The notes under the pieces: model-generated | Seen by the model: the letters and a program-made list of their open reading frames with translations, nothing else | What the model was told of the DNA's origin: nothing | The model's database searches: none | Position numbers and translations under genes: made by a program | Shown: positions 1-7,300 of the stretch, piece after piece | Numbering within the stretch: position 1 is the stretch's first letter | Layout of the letters: each line of letters starts with the position of its first letter | Origin: an uncultured Clostridia bacterium | GTDB taxonomy: Bacteria > Bacillota > Clostridia > Oscillospirales > Ruminococcaceae | Direction: 5' to 3' | DNA length: 17,608 bases | NCBI GenBank assembly: GCA_937906945.1 | Contig: CALCUE010000041.1 | Location: forward strand, 1 to 17,608

Positions 1-35
1 CGGTCATTCACTACCGCGCCGAGCGCTTCGCGCTT

Positions 36-57
36 CCTTTAACAAGGGGCGCAAGAT
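36..57. repeat. Fragment of the same repeat family as the 59-bp array
   Basis: These 22 bases are identical to 17461-17482 in the tandem array at the far end of the window. They include the CCTT/AAGG hairpin core and the GGCGCAAGAT tail. The rest of the 59-bp unit is not present, and the match ends after AAGAT. This is a degenerate or partial copy of a dispersed element. No coding function is seen. Confidence 0.7.
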
Positions 58-90
58 TGCTCCTCATTTCCCAAAATCAAGTTTACACAG

Positions 91-150
91 CCCCTCATCC
101 GTCTCGCTAACGCTCGACACCTTCCCCCGAAGGGGAAGGCTTTATTTTAT
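91..150 (+). repeat. Hairpin-bearing dispersed repeat, possible terminator of an upstream gene
   Basis: The stretch ends in a perfect stem, CCTTCCCC (120-127) with GGGGAAGG (132-139), closed by a CGAA loop and followed by the T-rich run CTTTATTTTAT. Its layout, a GC-rich lead-in followed by a C-run/G-run hairpin, resembles short intergenic repeats common in Clostridia; that likeness is from memory and was not searched. It could end transcription entering from the left, but no gene end is visible in 1-90. Confidence 0.5.
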
Positions 151-168
151 CGGGAGGACGGTTTCCTC

Positions 169-197
169 TTGCGAAACACGGCGACGGCGGCTATAAT
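169..197 (+). promoter_or_regulatory. SigA-type promoter of the apeB operon
   Basis: The -35 TTGCGA (169-174) and a perfect -10 TATAAT (192-197) are 17 bp apart. The start codon lies 33 bases downstream of the -10, behind an AAAGGAGG ribosome site at 216-223. No operator-like palindrome is seen. Confidence 0.75.
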
Positions 198-230
198 AAA
201 AGTATCCGAAGTTCCAAAGGAGGATTTTCC

Positions 231-1517
231 GTGAACGAACAGTTATTTGATTTTATAAACGAAAGCCCGACGCCTTTCCACGCCGTCGCCAAGGCGTCTT
301 CCATGCTCAAAGAAGCCGGTTACACCGAGCTTTGTGAAAGCGGCGACTGGAAATTTGAGGCCGGAAAGGGCTATTTTGTCACCCGGAACGGCTCGTCCCT
401 CATCGCGTTCCGCGTTCCCGAGGGCGATTTTTCCGGCTTTATGATGACCGCCTCCCACTGCGACAGCCCGGCGTTCAAAATTAAAGAGAACGCCGAACTC
501 AAGGACGGCAATTACGTCCGCTTCTCCACCGAAAAATACGGCGGAATGCTTTGTTCCACCTGGATGGACCGGCCTCTTTCCGTCGCCGGACGGGTGATGG
601 TGCGCACCGAAAACGGTCTTGCCATGCGCCTTGTGGATCTCAAAGAGCCGGTGGCCATCATCCCGAACGTCGCCATTCACATGAACCGCAACGCCAACGA
701 TGGCATGAGCTATAACCCCGCCGTCGATATGCTGCCCCTTTACAGCACCGACCCCAAGGGCGTTTCCCTCAAAAAACGGATCGCCGACGCCGTCGGCGTT
801 TCCGAGGAGGACATCCTCACTTCCGATCTCATCGTCTATAACCCCGAAAAGGGTTTTGAATGGAACGAGCTTATTTCCTCGCCGCGCCTTGACGACCTGC
901 AGTGCGCTTTCAGCGCCCTTTCCGCTTTTCTTGCCGCCAAACCGGCGAAAAACCTGCCCGTTTACTGCGTTTTCGATAACGAGGAAGTGGGCAGCATGAC
1001 GAAGCAGGGCGCTTTTTCCACCTTCCTCGGGGACGTTCTGGAACGAATCGGCGAAGGGCTCGGCCTTACGGCCTCGGCCCGCCATCAGAAGATCGCCAAC
1101 AGCTTTCTGGTCTCCTGCGACAACGCCCACGCCGTTCATCCGAACCATCCGGAATTTATGGACAAGAACCACGCCGTCTATATGAACAAGGGCATCGTCA
1201 TCAAATATAACGCCAACCAGAAATATACCTCCGACGCTGTTTCCGCCGCCATTTTCCAGCTGGTCTGCGAGGAAGCCGGCGCTTCCTATCAGCGGTACGC
1301 CAATAGGGCCGATATGCCCGGCGGTTCCACCCTCGGCAACCTTTCCAACACCCAGGTCTCCCTCAACACCGTCGATATCGGTCTTCCGCAGCTGGCGATG
1401 CATTCCGCCTTTGAGACCGCCGGTAAGGACGACACCGAGACCATGGTCAAGGCGCTGACCGTTTTCTATGAAAAGACCCTTCGAATGGAAAACGACGGCA
1501 CCTATGCCCTTCGGTGA
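231..1517 (+). CDS. apeB: M18 family aminopeptidase (aspartyl aminopeptidase type)
   Basis: This is a cytoplasmic metallo-aminopeptidase of family M18 that removes N-terminal, often acidic, residues from peptides. The 428-residue length is normal for the family. The metal and catalytic set is visible: His76 and Asp78 in SHCDSP, Asp221 in SPRLDDL, Glu251-Glu252 in DNEEVGS, Asp297 in SCDNAH and His391 in AMHSAF. The PGGSTLGN segment near 363 is also typical. There is no signal peptide. The start is GTG, fixed by AAAGGAGG seven bases upstream and by the family-like N-terminus (FINESPTPFHAV). It is the first gene of an operon, and the next start codon comes four bases after its stop. Exact substrate preference cannot be read from the sequence. 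Confidence 0.95.
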   Translation: MNEQLFDFINESPTPFHAVAKASSMLKEAGYTELCESGDWKFEAGKGYFVTRNGSSLIAFRVPEGDFSGFMMTASHCDSPAFKIKENAELKDGNYVRFSTEKYGGMLCSTWMDRPLSVAGRVMVRTENGLAMRLVDLKEPVAIIPNVAIHMNRNANDGMSYNPAVDMLPLYSTDPKGVSLKKRIADAVGVSEEDILTSDLIVYNPEKGFEWNELISSPRLDDLQCAFSALSAFLAAKPAKNLPVYCVFDNEEVGSMTKQGAFSTFLGDVLERIGEGLGLTASARHQKIANSFLVSCDNAHAVHPNHPEFMDKNHAVYMNKGIVIKYNANQKYTSDAVSAAIFQLVCEEAGASYQRYANRADMPGGSTLGNLSNTQVSLNTVDIGLPQLAMHSAFETAGKDDTETMVKALTVFYEKTLRMENDGTYALR

Positions 1518-1521
1518 AGCG

Positions 1522-1971
1522 ATGAGAACAAGATTGGCCACCGAAGCGGATATTCCGCTTCTCTGCGAGATCCGCAAAAAACAGCTCCACGACGAGGAAC
1601 CGCAGCCCGACGTCGATATGGACGAAGCCCTTTTGGATTTTTTCACCCGGAAAATGAGAAGCGGCGAGCTTCTTCAGTGGATCACCGAGGAAAATGGCGA
1701 GCTAATAGCGACCGCCGCTTTGATCCTCTACGAGTTTCCACCGAGTTTTCAGAACGAAAGCGGAAAAAAGGGTTACGTCGCCAATGTTTATACGTCGCCG
1801 AAGTTCCGGAAACGGGGACTTGCCACCGCCCTTCTCGGGATCATCGAGGAGGAGGCGAAGCGCCGCGGCATTAAAAAACTCTGGCTTGAGGCCTCCGTCT
1901 GGGGGAAACCGGTCTATGAAAAAGCCGGTTTTTCGGGAAATCCCCATTGGATGGAGAAAAACGATTTTTAA
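1522..1971 (+). CDS. GNAT family N-acetyltransferase
   Basis: A 149-residue acetyl-CoA-dependent N-acetyltransferase of the GNAT fold; the substrate is unknown. The acetyl-CoA pyrophosphate loop is RKRGLA at 96-101, preceded by the beta-strand NVYTSP and followed by helix ATALLGIIEEEAKRRG. The C-terminal motif VYEKAGF at 131-137 is typical. The start chosen is ATG 1522, four bases after the apeB stop, because the protein then begins MRTRLATEAD, the usual GNAT opening. An in-frame start at 1468 would overlap apeB by 50 bases and add 18 unrelated residues. The ribosome site is weak (GGTGAAG), suggesting translational coupling to apeB. The next gene follows after 26 bases. Confidence 0.88.
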   Translation: MRTRLATEADIPLLCEIRKKQLHDEEPQPDVDMDEALLDFFTRKMRSGELLQWITEENGELIATAALILYEFPPSFQNESGKKGYVANVYTSPKFRKRGLATALLGIIEEEAKRRGIKKLWLEASVWGKPVYEKAGFSGNPHWMEKNDF

Positions 1972-1997
1972 TTATTTTTTATAAAGGAGAAAACACC

Positions 1998-2228
1998 ATG
2001 GACATCAAAGCGAAAATTGACGAACTGACCAAAAAAATCACCGGCGACAAAAACCTTCTGAAAAAATTCAAGGAGAACCCCGTCGCCGTCATCGAGGACC
2101 TTATCGGCATCGACCTTCCCGACGAGCAGGTCAAAAAACTGGTGGATGGCATCAAAGCCAAGATCACCCTTGACAAAGCCGGCGACGCCCTCGGCGCCAT
2201 CGGCAACCTTTTCGGCAAAAAAGACTGA
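1998..2228 (+). CDS. Small helical protein of unknown function (76 aa)
   Basis: The gene has a good AAAGGAG site at 1984-1990 and ends just before a strong terminator, so it is very likely translated. The start is ATG 1998; the upstream in-frame extension begins inside the GNAT gene and has no ribosome site. The product is highly charged and predicted mostly helical: an N-terminal helix MDIKAKIDELTKKI, then LLKKFKENP, then IGIDLPDEQVKKLVDGIKAK, ending in a short Gly/Ala segment and a KKD tail. There is no signal peptide or membrane segment. The LLKKFKENP...IDLPDEQ arrangement loosely recalls Nif11/NHLP-type leader peptides, but no modification or export genes are nearby. I recall similar small proteins in other Clostridia without a known job. 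It is the third gene of the apeB operon. Confidence 0.8.
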   Translation: MDIKAKIDELTKKITGDKNLLKKFKENPVAVIEDLIGIDLPDEQVKKLVDGIKAKITLDKAGDALGAIGNLFGKKD

Positions 2229-2236
2229 GAAAAATG

Positions 2237-2270
2237 AAAAAGATCCCGTCCGAAAGGACGGGATCTTTTT
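2237..2270 (+). terminator. Rho-independent terminator of the apeB operon
   Basis: A perfect 10-bp stem, GATCCCGTCC (2242-2251) with GGACGGGATC (2256-2265), has a GAAA loop, an A-run in front and five T behind. The A-tract also lets it work on the minus strand. A damaged copy sits at 3091-3116. Confidence 0.95.
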
Positions 2271-2283
2271 GCGTTCCGGGCGT

Positions 2284-2312
2284 TTGAACGACGGGAAATT
2301 TTGTGGTATAAT
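2284..2312 (+). promoter_or_regulatory. SigA-type promoter with extended -10
   Basis: The -35 TTGAAC (2284-2289) and -10 TATAAT (2307-2312) are 17 bp apart, with TGG directly before the -10 (an extended -10). It lies just after the terminator and drives the membrane-anchored protein gene at 2343 as a separate unit. Confidence 0.85.
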
Positions 2313-2342
2313 AAGAAAAAAACCGAGATGGGGAGAAAAAAG

Positions 2343-3092
2343 ATGAAAAAACGTTCCATAGGGAAGAAGATCCTTTGCGTATTACTGGCGCTCGGCGTTT
2401 TGCTTTCCGGCGCGGTTTCGGCTTTCGCCGAAGAGGAGAAACCAATCTGGGCCGACGATTCCTACCGGGAAACTTCCTTTGCCGGTGTTGTCACCTATCG
2501 GTCCGAAAACGGCGAATATTCCGTCGAAGTCAAGGACGGCGTGACCTGGCTTTTTATGGAAAAAGACAATACCCGGATGTGGATCGGTCTCGATAACGAA
2601 GAGGGGACCTTCCAAACGGGCGACCGCTTTTTCGCCCGCTGGCTCACCGCAAACGGGGACTCCGAGGAATTCTATTCCTACTGGGGAAAAATGGATACCG
2701 AAATCCAAACGCGGGTCAGGGAAAGGGACGTTGCCCTTTTGCTCCTTGGCGTTCAGGACCCGGAGGGGAAAGACTATACGGACCTTCCGTTTGGAACGTC
2801 GGTCTATCTGGAACTCGGGGATGCCGTTGACAGGGAAGAGATCCAGTCGGTGATGACCGTTGACGGTAAGGTGGAAGCGTTCTTCGTTACGATGGAAAGC
2901 CCGGAGGGAGAAAGACCCTTCGCGGAGATTAAACTCCGTCATTTCGGAGGCGGCCTTTTCTTTGAGTGGGAAAATCCGTTCCTGGCGTCCGTTTTTACAA
3001 AGCATCAGCCGCTTGTCATCGCCGTCGTCGTTCTGGTCGCGGCAGCGGCGGGTACGGTTCTGGTTCTGAACAGAAAGAAGAAAAAAGAATAA
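2343..3092 (+). CDS. Exported, C-terminally membrane-anchored protein of unknown function
   Basis: I do not recognise a family. The 249-residue product has a clear signal peptide: a basic start MKKRSIGKK, a hydrophobic core to about residue 25, and a likely signal peptidase I site after AFA (27-29). An exported domain of about 190 residues follows, rich in acidic and aromatic residues and probably beta-rich. A C-terminal membrane helix at about 223-243 is followed by a basic stop-transfer tail, NRKKKKE. This gives a type I topology with the domain outside. There is no LPXTG sortase motif, lipobox or catalytic signature. The start ATG 2343 is set by GGGAG at 2331-2335 and by the signal peptide; a TTG at 2301 lies upstream of the -10 and cannot be used from this promoter. 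It is a single-gene unit. Confidence 0.85.
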   Translation: MKKRSIGKKILCVLLALGVLLSGAVSAFAEEEKPIWADDSYRETSFAGVVTYRSENGEYSVEVKDGVTWLFMEKDNTRMWIGLDNEEGTFQTGDRFFARWLTANGDSEEFYSYWGKMDTEIQTRVRERDVALLLLGVQDPEGKDYTDLPFGTSVYLELGDAVDREEIQSVMTVDGKVEAFFVTMESPEGERPFAEIKLRHFGGGLFFEWENPFLASVFTKHQPLVIAVVVLVAAAAGTVLVLNRKKKKE

Positions 3093-3116
3093 AAAGATCC
3101 CGTCCGAAAGGACGGG
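3091..3116 (+). terminator. Broken copy of the 2237-2270 terminator
   Basis: The 26 bases are identical to 2237-2262 (A-run, GATCCCGTCC, GAAA, GGACGGG), but the right arm then reads TTCCTA instead of ATCTTTTT. A 7-bp stem CCCGTCC/GGACGGG remains, without a T-tract. Termination here should be weak. The next hairpin on this strand is at 3210-3242. Confidence 0.6.
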
Positions 3117-3159
3117 TTCCTATACACGGTTTGGTATCGTGCGCCGTGTTCGGGTCTCA

Positions 3160-3186
3160 AAGCCTCCCTTTACCCAAGGGAGCCTT
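3160..3186. repeat. Hairpin repeat fragment
   Basis: CTCCCTT (3164-3170) pairs with AAGGGAG (3176-3182) around TACCC, and the flanking AAAG/CTTT extends the stem across one C-C mismatch. It resembles the C-run/G-run hairpins near both ends of the window and is probably a short dispersed element. The region between the two convergent genes here holds no ORF with a ribosome site. Confidence 0.45.
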
Positions 3187-3207
3187 TCTCCGAAATCCGC
3201 ATTATAC

Positions 3208-3242
3208 AAAAACGGCTCGTATCGCAAAGATACGAGCCGTTT
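3208..3242 (-). terminator. Terminator of the minus-strand flavin protein gene
   Basis: A perfect stem of about 13-14 bp, ACGGCTCGTATC with GATACGAGCCGT, closes a GCAAA loop. Read on the minus strand it is followed by TTTTT, so it mainly ends the gene at 3287-3679. On the plus strand the tail is TTTCCTG, so it may also stop read-through from the damaged terminator at 3091. Confidence 0.9.
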
Positions 3243-3286
3243 CCTGTTTTACGGACATCCGCGTAAGGGCATTTTTATAGGGAAAT

Positions 3287-3679
3287 TCAGAAGGTATAGG
3301 TCTTTGGCGGCTCGGTGAACGAGGAAACGGTGGCGACACCATCCTTGAGGTAATAGACCTCGGTGTTGCCGTCGCCGGGCTGATACATCCCCTTGAGGGA
3401 CGGATAGGCGTCGAGCATGTGGCTTTGCGCCTCGATCCGTTCATCCAAAACGGCGGTGGCGGTGACGCGGATCCATTTTCCGTTTGCCATGCCGCAGAGT
3501 TCGACTTTGGGGTTCTTTTTCATCTGGTCGGCGACGGCCTTCTTTTTGCCGGTCTGGATATAGAGCCGCCCTTCGAAAAGATCAACGGTGCCGAAGGGAC
3601 GGACCCTCGGCTGGTCGCCGTCCAATGTGGCAAGGTAATAGGTTTCGCAGGCTTTTAAAAATTCATAGACTTCGTTCAT
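3287..3679 (-). CDS. Pyridoxamine 5'-phosphate oxidase-like (split-barrel flavin) protein
   Basis: A 130-residue protein of the small split-barrel flavin-binding superfamily. It opens MNEVYEFLKACETYYLATLDGD, followed by PRVRPFGTVDLFEGRLYIQT and KKKAVADQMKKNPKVELCG, which is the characteristic order of strands and helix for PNPOx-like proteins binding FMN or F420. Its length fits the small stand-alone class rather than true PdxH (about 210 residues), so pyridoxal synthesis is not implied; the substrate is unknown. The start is ATG 3679, with AGGAGGG seven bases upstream. An upstream in-frame ATG overlaps the promoter and is rejected. It is transcribed alone, divergently from the MarR operon. 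Confidence 0.88.
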   Translation of the reverse strand: MNEVYEFLKACETYYLATLDGDQPRVRPFGTVDLFEGRLYIQTGKKKAVADQMKKNPKVELCGMANGKWIRVTATAVLDERIEAQSHMLDAYPSLKGMYQPGDGNTEVYYLKDGVATVSSFTEPPKTYTF

Positions 3680-3707
3680 GGTGTTCCCTCCTTTTGGTTC
3701 TGCTTTG

Positions 3708-3736
3708 AGCATAGCACAAAATAAGCGCTTTGACAA
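3708..3736 (-). promoter_or_regulatory. Promoter of the flavin protein gene
   Basis: On the minus strand, TTGTCA (3731-3736) and TATGCT (3708-3713) are 17 bp apart, and the ATG follows after a 28-base leader. About 80 bp separate it from the divergent MarR -10, so the MarR-type regulator could in principle influence both. Confidence 0.75.
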
Positions 3737-3816
3737 CGGGTTTTTACGGCGGCGAATTTCACAAAAATTTTACAGAAAACCGAGGGGAAAACGGTGGTAT
3801 TTCCGGGGAAAAGGTG

Positions 3817-3860
3817 TATAATAAAAAATAGTTCGATTTTGGACAGTTCGAAATGTCGAA
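3817..3860 (+). promoter_or_regulatory. MarR operon -10 box and TTCGA half-site cluster (candidate operator)
   Basis: A perfect TATAAT lies at 3817-3822, with no good -35 at 17 bp. Directly downstream AGTTCGA occurs at 3830-3836 and 3845-3851, and TTCGA (3847-3851) forms an inverted repeat with TCGAA (3856-3860) around AATG. The half-sites cover the expected start of transcription, the usual place for an autorepressing MarR protein. Use as an operator is inference. Confidence 0.55.
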
Positions 3861-3873
3861 GAAAGGAGAAACC

Positions 3874-4335
3874 ATGGAGCAGGAAAAAGCGTTTACCTTC
3901 TTTATGAACACCGTGGACGTGCGCCATGAGATGACAAGACCCCTTTGCCGGGAGATGGATATTCCCCAGCCGGCCTTTTCCATTCTGATGTTCCTGGCGG
4001 ACAACCCGGAATATGACACGGCGAAGGACGTGGGAAAGTTTTGCGCCTTAAAACCGAACATCGTTTCGTTCAACGTGGAAAAACTGGTGCTGCGGGGGTT
4101 TTTGGAGCGACGACCGGTTCCCGGGGACCGGCGATCGGTCAGCCTTGTCTGTACCGAAAAGGCGAAGCCTTTTATCGAGCGGGGCCACGTCCTCTGTCAG
4201 AAATTTGCCGAGGTCCTTTGGGACGGCGTGACCGACGAGGAAAAAGCGGCGCTCCACAGCTGTTGGGAAAAAATGAACCAAAACCTTATCCAATATAAAA
4301 ACAGAGAAAAATCGGAGGGAAAAACCGATGCTTGA
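3874..4335 (+). CDS. MarR family transcriptional regulator
   Basis: A 153-residue winged-helix regulator of the MarR family, expected to bind DNA as a dimer and to release it on ligand binding. The DNA-recognition part is AKDVGKFCALKPNIVSFNVE (50-69), and the wing is LERRPVPGDRRSVSLVCTEKA (77-97) with the family's D-R-R signature. The N- and C-terminal helices would form the dimer. The start is ATG 3874, eight bases or fewer after AAAGGAG; an ATG at 3853 lies inside the half-site cluster. Its stop overlaps the exporter's start by eight bases, so the two are co-translated. It most likely represses itself and the exporter. The ligand is unknown. Confidence 0.92.
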   Translation: MEQEKAFTFFMNTVDVRHEMTRPLCREMDIPQPAFSILMFLADNPEYDTAKDVGKFCALKPNIVSFNVEKLVLRGFLERRPVPGDRRSVSLVCTEKAKPFIERGHVLCQKFAEVLWDGVTDEEKAALHSCWEKMNQNLIQYKNREKSEGKTDA

Positions 4336-7300
4336 ACTTAAAAAAATCCGAAAAGAATACCCCGCCGGCGAGGGAAAAGTGGTGGCCCTCAAGGGCGTTG
4401 ACCTTTTGTTCCGCCATTCGGAGTTCGTCTCCATTCTGGGACCGTCCGGCTGCGGAAAAACGACCCTTCTCAACATCATCGGCGGTCTTGACCAATATAC
4501 CGACGGCGACCTTGTCATCAACGGAAAATCCACCAAGGATTTTACCGACCGGGACTGGGACGCCTACCGCAACCGCTCCATCGGTTTCGTGTTCCAAAGC
4601 TATAACCTCATTCCGCACCAGACCGTTTTACAGAACGTGGAGCTGGCGCTGACCCTTTCCGGCGTTTCCAAGTCGGAGCGGAAAAAAAGAGCGAAAGAGG
4701 CCCTTGAAAAAGTCGGCCTCGGAAGCCAACTCAACAAAAAACCGAACCAGATGTCCGGCGGACAAATGCAAAGAGTCGCCATCGCGCGGGCGCTGGTCAA
4801 CGACCCGGATATCATTTTGGCCGACGAACCCACCGGCGCTTTGGATACCGAGACAAGCGTGCAGGTCATGGAGATCCTCAAGGAAATTTCCAAAGACCGC
4901 CTCATCGTTATGGTCACCCACAACCCTGACCTTGCCGAGGAATATTCCTCCCGCATCGTGCGGATCTTGGACGGCGAACTTCTGAGCGATTCCATGCCCC
5001 TTTCCGAAGAGGAGATCACGGCGGAACGGGAGCGGGACGCCGTTTTGCAAAAAGAGAACAAAAAGACGAAAAAACCGTCCATGTCCTTCGCCACCTCGTT
5101 CATGCTTTCCCTCAAAAACCTTTTCACCAAAAAGGGACGCACCATTCTGACCGCTTTCGCCGGTTCCATCGGCATCATCGGCATCGCCCTCATCGCCTCC
5201 GTTTCCGAAGGTATGACGACCTATATTGACGACGTGCAGGAAAGCGCCCTTTCGTCCTATCCGCTTTCCATCGAATCGAGCACCGTCGATTTAAGCTCGC
5301 TGATGGAGACTTTCATGAACATCCGCACCGACGAGACCAGTCACGAAAAAGACGCGGTCTATAAAAAATCGGCGGTCACGGACATCGTGAACGCGCTGAG
5401 CAACCTGGAGGAGAACGAAAACGACCTGGCCTCCTTCAAAACCTATCTGGAAGAGAAAGTCGCCGACGAGGGATCGCCCCTTCATACCGCCGTCAACGGC
5501 ATCCAGTATTCCTATGGGCTCGATCTTCTGATCTATACCAAAAACGTGGACGGTGAGATCGTCCATTCGGACACCCAGGGACTTTTGCGGGAACTCATCA
5601 TTGACAACATGAGCACCAAAGCCGGAAACAGCATGAGCACGAGCGCCGGAAACGGAAACGGCGGCGGTTTTTCTTCGCTCGCTTCCATGGGTATGGGCGG
5701 ACGTGCCTCCGGCCTTTGGCAGGAGCTTTTGCCCGGCAACGACGGCGCCCCGATCAATGACCTTATTACGAAACAGTACGACCTTATTTACGGCAGCTGG
5801 CCCAACGATTACGACGAAGTGGTTCTTATTTTGGACGGCAACAACGAGCTGGACGACATGACCCTTTACGCCCTCGGTCTTCTGCCGAAGGAGGACATGG
5901 ACGCCATCGTCAAGGCCGCCGTGGACGGAAACGAAGTCGAAAACAAATCCTTCAAAATGAGTTATGAGGAGATCTGCTCCCGGGAATACCGCACCATTCT
6001 GAACGCCGACTGCTACAGCTACGACGACTTCACGAAGACCTTTACCGATCTTCGGGACACCGACGCCGGTCTTCGCTATCTCTATGACAACGCCCTTTCG
6101 CTCAAAGTCGTCGGCGTCATCCGTCCCGGCGAGGACAGCGACACCACCATGCTTTCCGGCACCATCGGCTACACCGCCGATCTGACAAAATACCTGATTG
6201 AAAAGGCGGGAAGCGCCGACGTCATCACGGCGCAGAAGGACGACCCGACGAAGGACGTCCTTTCCGGACTTCCTTTCGAGGCCAACAAAAAAGACCTTTC
6301 CGACAAAGAGAAAAAAGAGGCGTTTTTGGAGCACGTCCAAGGTCTGGACGGCGATGGGAAAGCGGAATTTTACATCGGGATCAAGAGCATTCCCTCGGAG
6401 GAGTTTTTGAAACAGCAGACCGACGCCACCGTCGGCACCATGGACCGGGCCGGCATGGAAGCGATGATTTTGCAGAGTCTTACCTCGCAGATGAGCGTTT
6501 CGGAGGATCAGATCACCGATTACCTCGCCGCCATGACCGACGAGGAACTGACCGAAATCTTCACCCAGATGGTGGAGGAATCGGTCAAGGCGCAGTACGC
6601 CGCCGGTGTCCGTCAGCAGATGGCGCAAATGCCGCCGGAACAGCTTTCCATGGCGCTGGACGCCGAGCTCGAAAGCTATACCGAAAGCCAGTGCGCCGAA
6701 TATTACGACAGCATTCTGGAGTTTTCGTCCGCGACCTATGAGGATAATCTCCGCACCATGGGCGATATCGACCTCGATACGCCGAGAACGGTCAATATTT
6801 ACGCCTCGTCCTTCGAGAACAAGGACCGAATCACCGAGGCCATCGCCGATTATAACGAAGAGGTCGATGACGTACAGAAGATCAGCTACACCGACTACGT
6901 CGGTATTCTGATGTCGTCGGTGACGACCATCATCCACGTCATCTCCTACGTGCTTATGGCCTTCGTCGGCATTTCTCTGGTGGTCTCGTCCATCATGATC
7001 GGCGTCATCACCTTGATTTCCGTACAGGAGCGCACCAAGGAGATCGGTATTCTCCGCGCCATCGGCGCTTCGAAACGGGACGTTTCGAGCATGTTCAACG
7101 CCGAGACCATGATCATCGGTTTTGTCTCCGGACTGATCGGCGTCGGCATGACCTATCTGCTCTGCATCCCGATCAACGCCCTTTTGCATTACCTCACTGG
7201 CATCGGGAACCTCAACGCCAAGCTGCCGACGGCCGCCGCCGTGGTCCTCGTTCTCATCAGCGTTCTCCTGACGCTCATCGCCGGCATTATTCCGTCCCGC

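Noticed and set aside
243..1646. 467-codon open frame on the minus strand opposite apeB
   Set aside because: It lies antisense to a full M18 aminopeptidase with all active-site residues and shows no family motifs of its own.
2343..3092. Sortase-anchored surface protein
   Set aside because: The C-terminal helix and basic tail resemble a sorting signal, but no LPXTG-like motif precedes the helix.
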